Shown here: positions 8,281 to 15,318 of the stretch, piece by piece
How the letters are laid out: each line of letters starts with the position of its first letter
Numbering within the stretch: the stretch's first letter is position 1
Source of the DNA: Pelagibacteraceae bacterium AG-390-D18
GTDB lineage: Bacteria; Pseudomonadota; Alphaproteobacteria; Pelagibacterales; Pelagibacteraceae
Assembly: GCA_003279715.1 (NCBI GenBank)
Contig: QCGY01000004.1
Span: 1 to 32,693 of the forward strand
Reading direction: 5' to 3'
Length of the DNA: 32,693 nt
Notes under the pieces: model-generated
The model's input: the letters and a program-made list of their open reading frames with translations, nothing else
Database searches by the model: none
What the model was told of the DNA's origin: nothing
Program-made: the position numbers and the translations under genes

Positions 8281-9117
8281 ATGAATAATATTTCTGATGA
8301 TTTTTTTGAAAAAACAACAAAGTTTAATAGTGGAATTAAACTATATATGTTTCAAACTGGTTCTATAAAAACTAAATTGAAATTCATAAAGATGAATCAA
8401 GGTGAAGAAGCTTATGAAATTCCTGTACCTTGGTTTTTAATTAAACATCCTGAAGGAGATGTTATTATTGATGGAGGAATGCCAATTGAGGCAGCTCTAG
8501 ACAAACATAAACATTGGGGAAATGTTGTTGAGGCTTATGATCCTGTGATGAAAGCTTCAGAGTGGTGCAAAGAAGTAGTTAAATCTGTAAACACAAACCC
8601 AGAGGATGTTAAATATGTTATTCAAACTCATTTACATCTTGATCATTCAGGAGCAATTGGTCACTTTCCTAATGCAACACATATTACACAAAGAGTAGAA
8701 TACGATTATGCATTCAATCCAGACTGGTTTTCACAACCAGCTTATGTAAGAGCAGATTTTGATAAACCAAATATAAGATGGAAATTTTTACAGGGAAGAA
8801 AAACAGATTTTTATGATGTCTTTGGAGATGGTGTTATTAAAATAATATTTACTCCTGGACATACTCCTGGTCATCAATCGGTTCTTGTAAATTTACCAAA
8901 AACTGGACATATGTTATTTACTGGAGACGCATGTTATACAGGAGATCATTGGTGTGATAAATGTCTGCCTGGACTTGTTGCTTCTGCTTCAGATGCGGCT
9001 GACTCTGTTAAAAAATTAAGAAAAGTTGCCAAAGATTATAATGCTAAAGTAGTTTGGGGACATGACCCAGTTACATGGTTAGATTGGAAAAAAGCCCCAA
9101 TGTTTTATTACGATTAA
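8281..9117 (+). CDS. Metallo-beta-lactamase-fold hydrolase, N-acyl-homoserine-lactonase-like
   Basis: A 278-residue MBL-fold protein. The metal motif HxHxDH is at residues 117-122 (THLHLDHSGAIG). It is followed by FTPGHTPGHQSVLV (third His), FTGDACYTGDHW (bridging Asp) and VVWGHDPVTW (last His). The opening with VPWFLIKHPEGDVIIDGGMP is typical of the AttM/AiiA-type lactonase subgroup, which opens lactone rings. Here it ends the amide operon, eight bases after the alcohol dehydrogenase, so it more likely opens a lactone or ester intermediate than acts in quorum quenching. There is no signal peptide. The gene faces the minus-strand operon, with 26 bases between the two stop codons. Confidence 0.85.
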   Translation: MNNISDDFFEKTTKFNSGIKLYMFQTGSIKTKLKFIKMNQGEEAYEIPVPWFLIKHPEGDVIIDGGMPIEAALDKHKHWGNVVEAYDPVMKASEWCKEVVKSVNTNPEDVKYVIQTHLHLDHSGAIGHFPNATHITQRVEYDYAFNPDWFSQPAYVRADFDKPNIRWKFLQGRKTDFYDVFGDGVIKIIFTPGHTPGHQSVLVNLPKTGHMLFTGDACYTGDHWCDKCLPGLVASASDAADSVKKLRKVAKDYNAKVVWGHDPVTWLDWKKAPMFYYD

Positions 9118-9143
9118 TTTAAAAAATTATATTTTTTATCACT

Positions 9144-9353
9144 CTATAATTTACACACTAGCGAAAAAATATTAATTGTAATGAATGTTTTTATCTCAGT
9201 TTTTATTAGTTCAAAATTAACAAACTCAGGATTTTGATTAGATAATGTTATATCTAGGATTGTTCTTGCTTCTTTTTTTGAAATCCCAGTTTCATTTGAT
9301 AGTTCAATTATAGTATCTAAATATTTAGTAATAAATTTTTTTTTAGATTTCAT
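9144..9353 (-). CDS. Small hypothetical protein at the end of the carboxylase operon
   Basis: A 69-residue frame starting three bases after the stop of the biotin carrier gene and ending 26 bases before the convergent lactonase stop. The N-terminus is basic and helical (MKSKKKFITKYLDTIIEL). The segment NETGISKKEARTILD looks like a helix-turn-helix-style or HU-like turn, but the conserved HU body is absent. It has no membrane segment and no visible ribosome site; coupling to the upstream gene could serve. Fit to the operon spacing and a sensible soluble composition support it as real, but no family is recognised. Confidence 0.45.
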   Translation of the reverse strand: MKSKKKFITKYLDTIIELSNETGISKKEARTILDITLSNQNPEFVNFELIKTEIKTFITINIFSLVCKL

Positions 9354-9356
9354 ATG

Positions 9357-9575
9357 TTATTCAATGATAATCGCAACTGTACCAGGCTCAACTGCTTCTT
9401 GGTCATTTTGAATATTTACTTGTATAACTTTTCCATCAATAGGCGAGTTGTGATGTACCTCTGTTTTCATTACCTCCATAATGAAAAGATCATCATTTTG
9501 TTTAACAATATCTCCTACTTTAACTAGTACTTTCCATATATTACCCGGAACTGTTGTTTTTACCTCAGTTGTCAT
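9357..9575 (-). CDS. Biotin carboxyl carrier protein (biotin/lipoyl attachment domain)
   Basis: A 72-residue stand-alone biotinyl domain. The barrel starts VPGNIWKVLVKVGDIVKQNDDL, and the attachment motif is MEVMKTE with Lys37 as the biotinylated residue (the usual form is EAMKM). It ends with PIDGKVIQVNIQNDQEAVEPGTVAIIIE. It lacks the Pro/Ala-rich N-terminal region of fatty-acid AccB (about 150 residues), so it resembles carriers of dedicated carboxylases such as urea carboxylase-type systems. It shares the operon with the biotin carboxylase-PxpB fusion and PxpC, which together could form one biotin-dependent enzyme. No biotin ligase gene is in the window, so biotin would come from the general cellular ligase. 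Confidence 0.92.
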   Translation of the reverse strand: MTTEVKTTVPGNIWKVLVKVGDIVKQNDDLFIMEVMKTEVHHNSPIDGKVIQVNIQNDQEAVEPGTVAIIIE

Positions 9576-9605
9576 TATCTAAAATATTCCTTTCATATTT
9601 AATAA

Positions 9606-10730
9606 TTAATTAAAAAACCGAATTTTCATATTTTTCATGCCTTTTTTTTCCATCAATTTTAATCTTTTTTTCTCCTCCGTCTTATTTTTATCAAAATCTA
9701 TTATCTTTATTGGGTCTAATTGTTTATTTTTTTCATTTTTGATAGTTTCATTCTTATTAAAAGATATAAGGCTTTCTTCGCTACAAATGATTGACTGTTC
9801 AGCTCTTAATGTTTGAGCTTTTTCAACTGAAACTTCTATAAAATTGAGAATATCTCCTGGTTTAGCTTGTCCTAATTTCCAAAAAGCTGCTGATGGCACA
9901 GTATACGGGTTAATAAAACCACCCATGCTTGGTCCATCATTAACAAGAATAATTGGGGTTTGACCTGCAAGATTAATTGCTCCTGCAGGATAGCCCTGGT
10001 CAATAATATTTGAAGGTTCCGAACCATTTTCAAGGCTTTTGTTTGTAGCCTTATCAGTGAAAGATAGTTTAGGTCCATCTAATCTATACCCTGTCCGATC
10101 ACTTTTTGCTTGAAGTTTCCATTTAGAATTAAAAAAAATCTCATGACCTTTGTTATCTATCCAATCATCGTTGGGACCTAAAACAACTTCTATAGACCAA
10201 TTTTTATCTTTAGAGATTTCGGGTATTGAACTTTTTTTTATTTTTCTAAACTGAATTTTTTTATTGTTTCCTAGTGGCAGAATTTGATTATTTTCAATAG
10301 CTTTACCATCAATTCCGCCTACCCCAGCTTTATGAAATGTAGATTTCGATCCAAGCCAAGGTTCACTATTAATTCCTCCAGCAAAAGCAATATATGATCT
10401 TGCACCTATTGTGGCAAATTCTAATTCTAAAACTTGATTTGCTTTAACTTCAATACTCTCCCATAAAGGAACACTTTTACCATCTATTTTTGGAGACATG
10501 TCTGCACCTGTAATAGCTATTGTTCTATCATCAATAAATTTAAGAGTAGGTCCCATAAATTGACACTCTAGTGCTGCGTCACCAGGCTTATTTCCAACCA
10601 ATATATTTGCAAGTCTAAAAGACCAACTATCCATTGGACCTGAGGCTGGAAATCCTTGATTTAAAGTTCCAATTCTTCCAGGATAATCTTGGACTGATGT
10701 TTCTAAACCTTTTTTAATTACCTGAACCAT
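9606..10730 (-). CDS. pxpC: PxpC/KipA-like carboxyltransferase (AHS2 domain) with an added C-terminal tail
   Basis: A 374-residue protein. Residues 1-300 are a complete AHS2/KipA domain: LETSVQDYPGRIGTLNQGFPASGPMD at the start, ANILVGNKPGDAALECQFMGP, and late VNDGPSMGGFINPYTVPSAAFWKLGQAKPGD. In 5-oxoprolinase PxpABC this subunit pairs with PxpB; in urea carboxylase the same fold forms the carboxyltransferase domain. Residues from about 305 to 374 go beyond the usual end and are Lys/Asn/Glu-rich. This tail holds IKIIDFD (341-347) and ends MKIRFFN (368-374), motifs that recur in the tails of two other proteins of this operon. It starts five bases after the BC-PxpB stop. Enzymatic partnership with BC/BCCP is inferred from gene order. 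Confidence 0.88.
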   Translation of the reverse strand: MVQVIKKGLETSVQDYPGRIGTLNQGFPASGPMDSWSFRLANILVGNKPGDAALECQFMGPTLKFIDDRTIAITGADMSPKIDGKSVPLWESIEVKANQVLELEFATIGARSYIAFAGGINSEPWLGSKSTFHKAGVGGIDGKAIENNQILPLGNNKKIQFRKIKKSSIPEISKDKNWSIEVVLGPNDDWIDNKGHEIFFNSKWKLQAKSDRTGYRLDGPKLSFTDKATNKSLENGSEPSNIIDQGYPAGAINLAGQTPIILVNDGPSMGGFINPYTVPSAAFWKLGQAKPGDILNFIEVSVEKAQTLRAEQSIICSEESLISFNKNETIKNEKNKQLDPIKIIDFDKNKTEEKKRLKLMEKKGMKNMKIRFFN

Positions 10731-10735
10731 AAAAG

Positions 10736-13189
10736 TTAAAATCTTTTTGTTTTATCAATTGTTGTTAACCAATTTTTATAATTTTTTACTGAAAATTTTT
10801 GATAGTCAATAATATTATAATCATAGGATTTGTCCTTTACCTTATTCGAAACATGATCAAATTCTTCGTAGCTTGTGGGTACAAATTTTACTCTGTCACC
10901 AGGTTTAAAAAGACAGATACTTTCTTCAAATACAGAAAAACTTTTCTGAGTATCCCAAATAGGAACAGGTATTATTCCAAAAATTTGATAACCACCAGGC
11001 AATCTATCAGGATATATTGAAGTTGAAGATCCACCCATTCCTACGGCACCTTTTGGGGTCCAGGTTCTTGGTGGATTATATTTTGGTGCAGTTAATTTAC
11101 ATCTAGGGTCTAGAGGCATCATAAATGGAAGACCTGGCCAAAAACCTAGTGCCGAAACCCAATATTCAGTTCCAGAATGAACCCTTACAAATTGTTCAGT
11201 ATTTTCAAGTTTATTTAGCTCTACAATAAAATCAGGATCAGGAGTTTTTTCTACAATTTTGCTTGAATAATCTTCAATACATTCTTTTGTCCATTTATCT
11301 AAATAAACAGTGGGAAATGAGAAAATTCTACTATTAATCTCAATATCATCAGTTGGACCTAATGACTTAATAAGTGACTTCATCTCATTTTTTAAATCAT
11401 TAAATTTTATTTCATCAGGATTATAATGAATAAGCATCGAAGCAAAACATGGAGCAGTTTCATAAATACCTTTGATTTTATTATCAAGAATAGCTTTAGC
11501 TAAGTTTTGTGCTGTAAAGTTAATTTCTAGATCCATAAGATTACCAAATTCAATGACCATATATTTGTCACCTCCTGGTTTAAATAATGGTTCTTCATAT
11601 ACTTTTCCTATTATATTTTTAATAGAACCTTTTTTTTGATTATCATTTTTTTTATTTAAAATATTCTTAAATGCTTTGAAATCATTTTCAGTGTAGTGGT
11701 CTGAGTGTTTTTTATTAGGAGATTGTGCTGTGATTTTTTTAAAAGCCTCAACATCTTTATCAGTATATTTTTGAACAATATTTTCTTCATTTATAGTTTT
11801 ACTTATATCTTTTTTTAAAGTTTCTGATTCTTTTGTAAATAAAGATAAATTATTTTCTATAAATTTAGTATTATAAGTTGCTTTTTCAAAAGACTCATTT
11901 TTTAAAACTGAAATTAAAAAAGATTTATTTGTATTAATTCCTTCTATTTTTAATTCACTTAAATAATGAATCATATTATTTATACTTTCTATTCTATTTT
12001 CACTTTTTGAAATAATTTTTGCAATCATTGGATCATAATAAAAAGATATCTCATCTCCTTCATCTACACCTATATCAAGTCTAATATCTATAAAACCAGT
12101 ATTAGGAAGATTTAATTTAGTAATTTTACCTGGAGAAGGAAGAAAGTTTTTAGCTGGGTCTTCAGCATATAATCTACATTCAATAGCATGTCCTGATTTA
12201 TTAATTTTATTTTGTTCTATAGATTGTAGATCTAGGTTTAATGCAAATTGGATTTGCATTGAAACTAAATCAGAATTTGTGATCATCTCTGTAACAGGGT
12301 GCTCTACTTGAATTCTAGTATTCATTTCTAAAAAATAAAATTTTTTATTATCAATGTCGTATATAAATTCTATTGTACCAGCTCCTTCATATTTTTGATT
12401 TGTAACAAAATTTACTGCACTTTCTGCCATCTCATTAATTATTGAGTCTTTAATCTCAGGAGCAGGACTTTCTTCTATAATTTTTTGAAAGCGTCTTTGT
12501 ATTGAGCAATCTCTTTCGTAGAAATGCAAAGCTTTTCTTTCACCAAGACCAAAAACTTGAATTTCTATATGCCTTGCATTTGAAATAAATTTTTCTAAAA
12601 AAATATCACCATTACCAAATGCTTTTTTTGCTAAATTTTTAGTTTTTTCAATTGATTGAATTAATTCCTCATAATTGTTTGCTATTCGCATTCCAATTCC
12701 ACCACCACCAGCACTTGCCTTTATTAAAATTGGATAACCAATTTCATTACATTTTTTTTCTAGATCATCTTTTTTTAAATCTTCATCTTTTAACCCTGGG
12801 CAAATAGGAAGGTTATTTTTTATAGCCAAATCTCTTGCTACATCTTTATTACCCATTGATATGATAGTGCTTGGTTTTGGGCCTATCCAAATTATCCCTG
12901 AGTCTATTACATTCTGTGCAAATTCAGCATTTTCGGCCATAAATCCATATCCTGGATGAATAGCATCAGCATTTAGTTTTTTAGCAACCTCAATAATTTT
13001 TTCTGCGAAAAGGTAACTTTCTTGTGCTTTTGACCCCCCTATGTGCATTGACTCGTCAGCTTCTCTAACGTGTTTGCTGTTTTTGTCTATATCTGAATAT
13101 ACAGCAATTGACTGTAAACCTAGTTTTTTACAGCTTTTAATAATTCTACAAGCTATTTCACCTCTGTTAGCTATTAAAATTCTTTTCAT
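10736..13189 (-). CDS. Biotin carboxylase fused to PxpB/KipI (AHS1) domain, with repeat-bearing linker
   Basis: An 817-residue fusion. Residues 1 to about 445 are a full biotin carboxylase: ILIANRGEIACRI at the start, the ATP-grasp glycine loop KASAGGGGIGMR, RDCSIQRRFQKIIEE and EMNTRIQVEHPVTE. Residues about 525-817 are PxpB/KipI, with TEYWVSALGFWPGLPFMM and MGGSSTSIYPDRLPGG; the family's usual GFAPGFPY reads GFWPGLPF. Between them is a hydrophilic linker of about 80 residues with two copies of a repeat, Y475-TDKDVEAFKKI and Y499-TENDFKAFKNI. The same pattern occurs four times in the 169-residue protein of this operon. BC would carboxylate biotin on the separate carrier, and the PxpB half with PxpC would transfer the carboxyl group, as in urea carboxylase. 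The start overlaps the pxpA stop (ATGA). Confidence 0.9.
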   Translation of the reverse strand: MKRILIANRGEIACRIIKSCKKLGLQSIAVYSDIDKNSKHVREADESMHIGGSKAQESYLFAEKIIEVAKKLNADAIHPGYGFMAENAEFAQNVIDSGIIWIGPKPSTIISMGNKDVARDLAIKNNLPICPGLKDEDLKKDDLEKKCNEIGYPILIKASAGGGGIGMRIANNYEELIQSIEKTKNLAKKAFGNGDIFLEKFISNARHIEIQVFGLGERKALHFYERDCSIQRRFQKIIEESPAPEIKDSIINEMAESAVNFVTNQKYEGAGTIEFIYDIDNKKFYFLEMNTRIQVEHPVTEMITNSDLVSMQIQFALNLDLQSIEQNKINKSGHAIECRLYAEDPAKNFLPSPGKITKLNLPNTGFIDIRLDIGVDEGDEISFYYDPMIAKIISKSENRIESINNMIHYLSELKIEGINTNKSFLISVLKNESFEKATYNTKFIENNLSLFTKESETLKKDISKTINEENIVQKYTDKDVEAFKKITAQSPNKKHSDHYTENDFKAFKNILNKKNDNQKKGSIKNIIGKVYEEPLFKPGGDKYMVIEFGNLMDLEINFTAQNLAKAILDNKIKGIYETAPCFASMLIHYNPDEIKFNDLKNEMKSLIKSLGPTDDIEINSRIFSFPTVYLDKWTKECIEDYSSKIVEKTPDPDFIVELNKLENTEQFVRVHSGTEYWVSALGFWPGLPFMMPLDPRCKLTAPKYNPPRTWTPKGAVGMGGSSTSIYPDRLPGGYQIFGIIPVPIWDTQKSFSVFEESICLFKPGDRVKFVPTSYEEFDHVSNKVKDKSYDYNIIDYQKFSVKNYKNWLTTIDKTKRF
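11657..11767 (-). repeat. Two Y-x3-D-x3-F-x2-[IL] repeats in the BC-PxpB linker
   Basis: Protein-level repeats at residues 475-486 (11732-11767) and 499-511 (11657-11695), 24 residues apart. Each begins Y-T, has Asp at +4, Phe at +8 and Ile at +11, with Lys and acidic residues between. They match four copies in the protein encoded at 17649-18158. The surrounding linker is Lys/Asn-rich and absent from ordinary biotin carboxylases and PxpB. Confidence 0.7.
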
Positions 13190-13905
13190 TTACTAAGAGC
13201 TGATTTAATACCTGTAATTATTTCAACTGCATTAGGTGTATCTGAATGAACGCAAATTGTATCACAACCAACATTTATATCTTTACCAATAGTATTGGTA
13301 ACTTTTTTTTCTTTTAATGCACGCATGACACGTTTGGCTGCAATTTTACTATCGTAGTTAGCATTTTTTCCTTTAGCTACAACTAGGTTTCCTTCTTTAT
13401 CATAATCTAGGTCAGCATAAAATTCTGCTATAAAATTTAAACCTCTTTCATCTTTATAAACCTTTTCATGACAAGTATTTGCCATTCCAAAAATACTCAC
13501 ATTAAAAGTTTCAACAGCATCTGCAATTGCGTTAGCCATATTTTCATCTTTCGCAGCCATAACATATAATGATCCATGAGGTTTGATATGGTTCAAAGGC
13601 ATATCTTGTTCATCTAAAAATGATTTTAAAGCACCTACCTGATACATAACCATATTTTTTATATCTTGTCTTGGCATTTTTATTTCTCTTCTTCCAAATC
13701 CCTGCAGATCAGAAAAAGAAGGGTGAGCTCCAACTTTTACCCCATGTTTTTTTGCAAGTGCTACAGTTTTTCTCATATGATTAGGATCAGAAGCATGAAA
13801 CCCACAGGCAACATTTGCTATATCTATTAATGGCATTATCTCTTCATCATTACCCGCTTTATAGATCCCAAAACTTTCACCCATATCGCAATTTAATTCT
13901 ATCAT
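13186..13905 (-). CDS. pxpA: PxpA, LamB/YcsF family (5-oxoprolinase subunit A-like)
   Basis: A 239-residue protein, close to the usual 245-255. The start MIELNCDMGESFGIY is the family signature. It is followed by DIANVACGFHASDPNHM (metal-site His), GVKVGAHPSFSDLQGFGRREI, HIKPHGSLYVM and GCDTICVHSDTPNA. PxpA is the TIM-barrel-like, metal-dependent subunit of the ATP-dependent 5-oxoprolinase PxpABC, which opens 5-oxoproline to glutamate. In this operon biotin carboxylase and carrier accompany pxpBC, so the cyclic amide may be activated by carboxylation. The gene starts 12 bases after the permease stop, and its end overlaps the BC-PxpB start. The family call is firm; the substrate is open. Confidence 0.93.
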   Translation of the reverse strand: MIELNCDMGESFGIYKAGNDEEIMPLIDIANVACGFHASDPNHMRKTVALAKKHGVKVGAHPSFSDLQGFGRREIKMPRQDIKNMVMYQVGALKSFLDEQDMPLNHIKPHGSLYVMAAKDENMANAIADAVETFNVSIFGMANTCHEKVYKDERGLNFIAEFYADLDYDKEGNLVVAKGKNANYDSKIAAKRVMRALKEKKVTNTIGKDINVGCDTICVHSDTPNAVEIITGIKSALSK

Positions 13906-13917
13906 AAATCTTCTCCT

Positions 13918-15318
13918 TTATATCTGGCTTCTTATATGTGGGGATCTTGCGTACAGGGCAACCATTGGAATAATAAGTAATCCTAAAATAAATTGTTGTG
14001 CTTCCCAACTTAAACCCCATCCAATTAATACAGTTGTTATTATTTGTAATATAAATACTCCAATAACACTTAACCCATAACCTCCAGAACCTCCTAATAA
14101 TGAAGTTCCACCAATAACCACTGCAGCTATAGTTGTGAATAAATAAATATCTCCAGCACCTACATATCCTCCACCACTCCAACCAAGAAGTAGAATTCCA
14201 GTTAAAGCTGAGAAAAATCCACTAATAACATAAGCACCAACCCAGTATCCTCTTTCAGAAATAGAAAGTCTTGATGATGACAATCTACTTCCACCTAAAG
14301 CATATAAATGCCTTCCCCATTTTGTTAATCTAAGTGCAACAATAACTAATATACTTGCAACTATCCAAATAATGATCACAGGAGGTATTGGAAGACCAAT
14401 AGTTTTTCCTCCCATAGAGGCCAAATTTTGCATCCAATCTGGTACTACACCAAAAACTGTACCTGCTGAGAAAGTTCCCATAGAGACTAAAATTTGAACT
14501 CCTCCTTTAACAAAAAATCCGACACCTAGGGTTAAAATTAATGCTTGTCCCTGAAGCCTAAAACTCAGAGTTCCATTAACAAATCCAATTAAAGCTCCTA
14601 GCAATAATATTACTATGCATGCTAACCAGGGTGGAACTCCTTTTGAAATTAACGACATTAAACCAACATTCATAGAGCCAATAACAAATGGAATTGAAAG
14701 ATCTAAACCCCCTAAAAGTGCAACAAAAGTCTGACCAATAGTAGCTAGTCCTAAAAATGATGCGAAAACCAACATTGATTTCATGTTCATGGTTGTTAAG
14801 AAACCAGGTATGGTTAGAGATCCAATAATAAACAATCCAATCAACACAGAGATCCCTACAAAAACACTTTTTGAACCTTTTATGTATCTACTGATAACAC
14901 CCATAAAAATCACAAATACTAAAAAGATCAAAAATGAAACTAGGGTTCTTCCTGAAAAGAAATCATCTGCTACAAAAGATACAAAAATAAAGATTAGAAT
15001 TACCCCAAGGAAAGCAATTGTTTTCCATTTATTTTCTCTAATATTTTTGAAGAAAAAATTTTCTTCATCTTCTTCGTCTTTTATAATTTCTTCTTTAGGA
15101 AATTTAGTGAAGATATTTTGTTTTAAATCTTCATTAATCCATCTTACAGAAAAATGGTACCATCCCCACAATATTAATCCAGTTACAGCAATAGAGTAGG
15201 TAGCAATATTCATCCAATCTGCGCCATCATACCAACCAAGAAAAGCAGTTCCTATTCCACAAAGAATTGCAAATAATAATCCTAGTCCTTTAAAAAAAAG
15301 AAATGCTGATTTTTTCAT
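13918..15318 (-). CDS. RbsC-type (CUT2) ABC permease with extra N-terminal membrane region
   Basis: A 466-residue membrane protein, against about 330 for ordinary RbsC permeases. The core begins near residue 150 with ASFLGLATIGQTFVALLGG and LDLSIPFVIGSMNVGL, and ends with DIYLFTTIAAVVIGGTSLLGGSGG, the coupling-region signature of this family. The first 150 residues hold about four extra TM segments, interrupted by an acidic cytoplasmic or periplasmic loop (EEIIKDEEDEENFFFKN). The upstream partner permease carries its extra TMs at the opposite end. Together they should form the heterodimeric channel for the binding protein encoded at 19919. It starts directly after the partner's stop, implying translational coupling. 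Confidence 0.85.
   Translation of the reverse strand: MKKSAFLFFKGLGLLFAILCGIGTAFLGWYDGADWMNIATYSIAVTGLILWGWYHFSVRWINEDLKQNIFTKFPKEEIIKDEEDEENFFFKNIRENKWKTIAFLGVILIFIFVSFVADDFFSGRTLVSFLIFLVFVIFMGVISRYIKGSKSVFVGISVLIGLFIIGSLTIPGFLTTMNMKSMLVFASFLGLATIGQTFVALLGGLDLSIPFVIGSMNVGLMSLISKGVPPWLACIVILLLGALIGFVNGTLSFRLQGQALILTLGVGFFVKGGVQILVSMGTFSAGTVFGVVPDWMQNLASMGGKTIGLPIPPVIIIWIVASILVIVALRLTKWGRHLYALGGSRLSSSRLSISERGYWVGAYVISGFFSALTGILLLGWSGGGYVGAGDIYLFTTIAAVVIGGTSLLGGSGGYGLSVIGVFILQIITTVLIGWGLSWEAQQFILGLLIIPMVALYARSPHIRSQI

Noticed and set aside
8281..9117. Quorum-quenching lactonase role for the MBL protein.
   Set aside because: Motifs fit the lactonase subgroup, but the operon context is catabolic and no LuxI/LuxR genes are present.
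9118..9143. A-run/T-run near-palindrome between the two convergent stop codons as a bidirectional terminator.
   Set aside because: It is a weak stem of A-T pairs only; possible but not supportable by eye.
10736..10830. NIIDYQKF near the C-terminus of BC-PxpB looks like a fourth member of the tail motif family.
   Set aside because: It is followed by FSVKNYKNWL, which resembles the usual end of urea-carboxylase/AHS1-type proteins (FS-x-x-x-Y-x-x-[FW]-L), so it is probably part of the ordinary domain and was not counted.
13877..14182. Open frame of about 100 codons on the - strand across the end of the second permease gene.
   Set aside because: It is a +1-type shadow of the permease gene, rich in Trp, Tyr and Cys, with no family resemblance.
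14783..15199. Open frame of 138 codons on the + strand opposite the second permease.
   Set aside because: It is antisense to well-conserved permease sequence and Lys/Ile-rich without motifs, so it was treated as chance.
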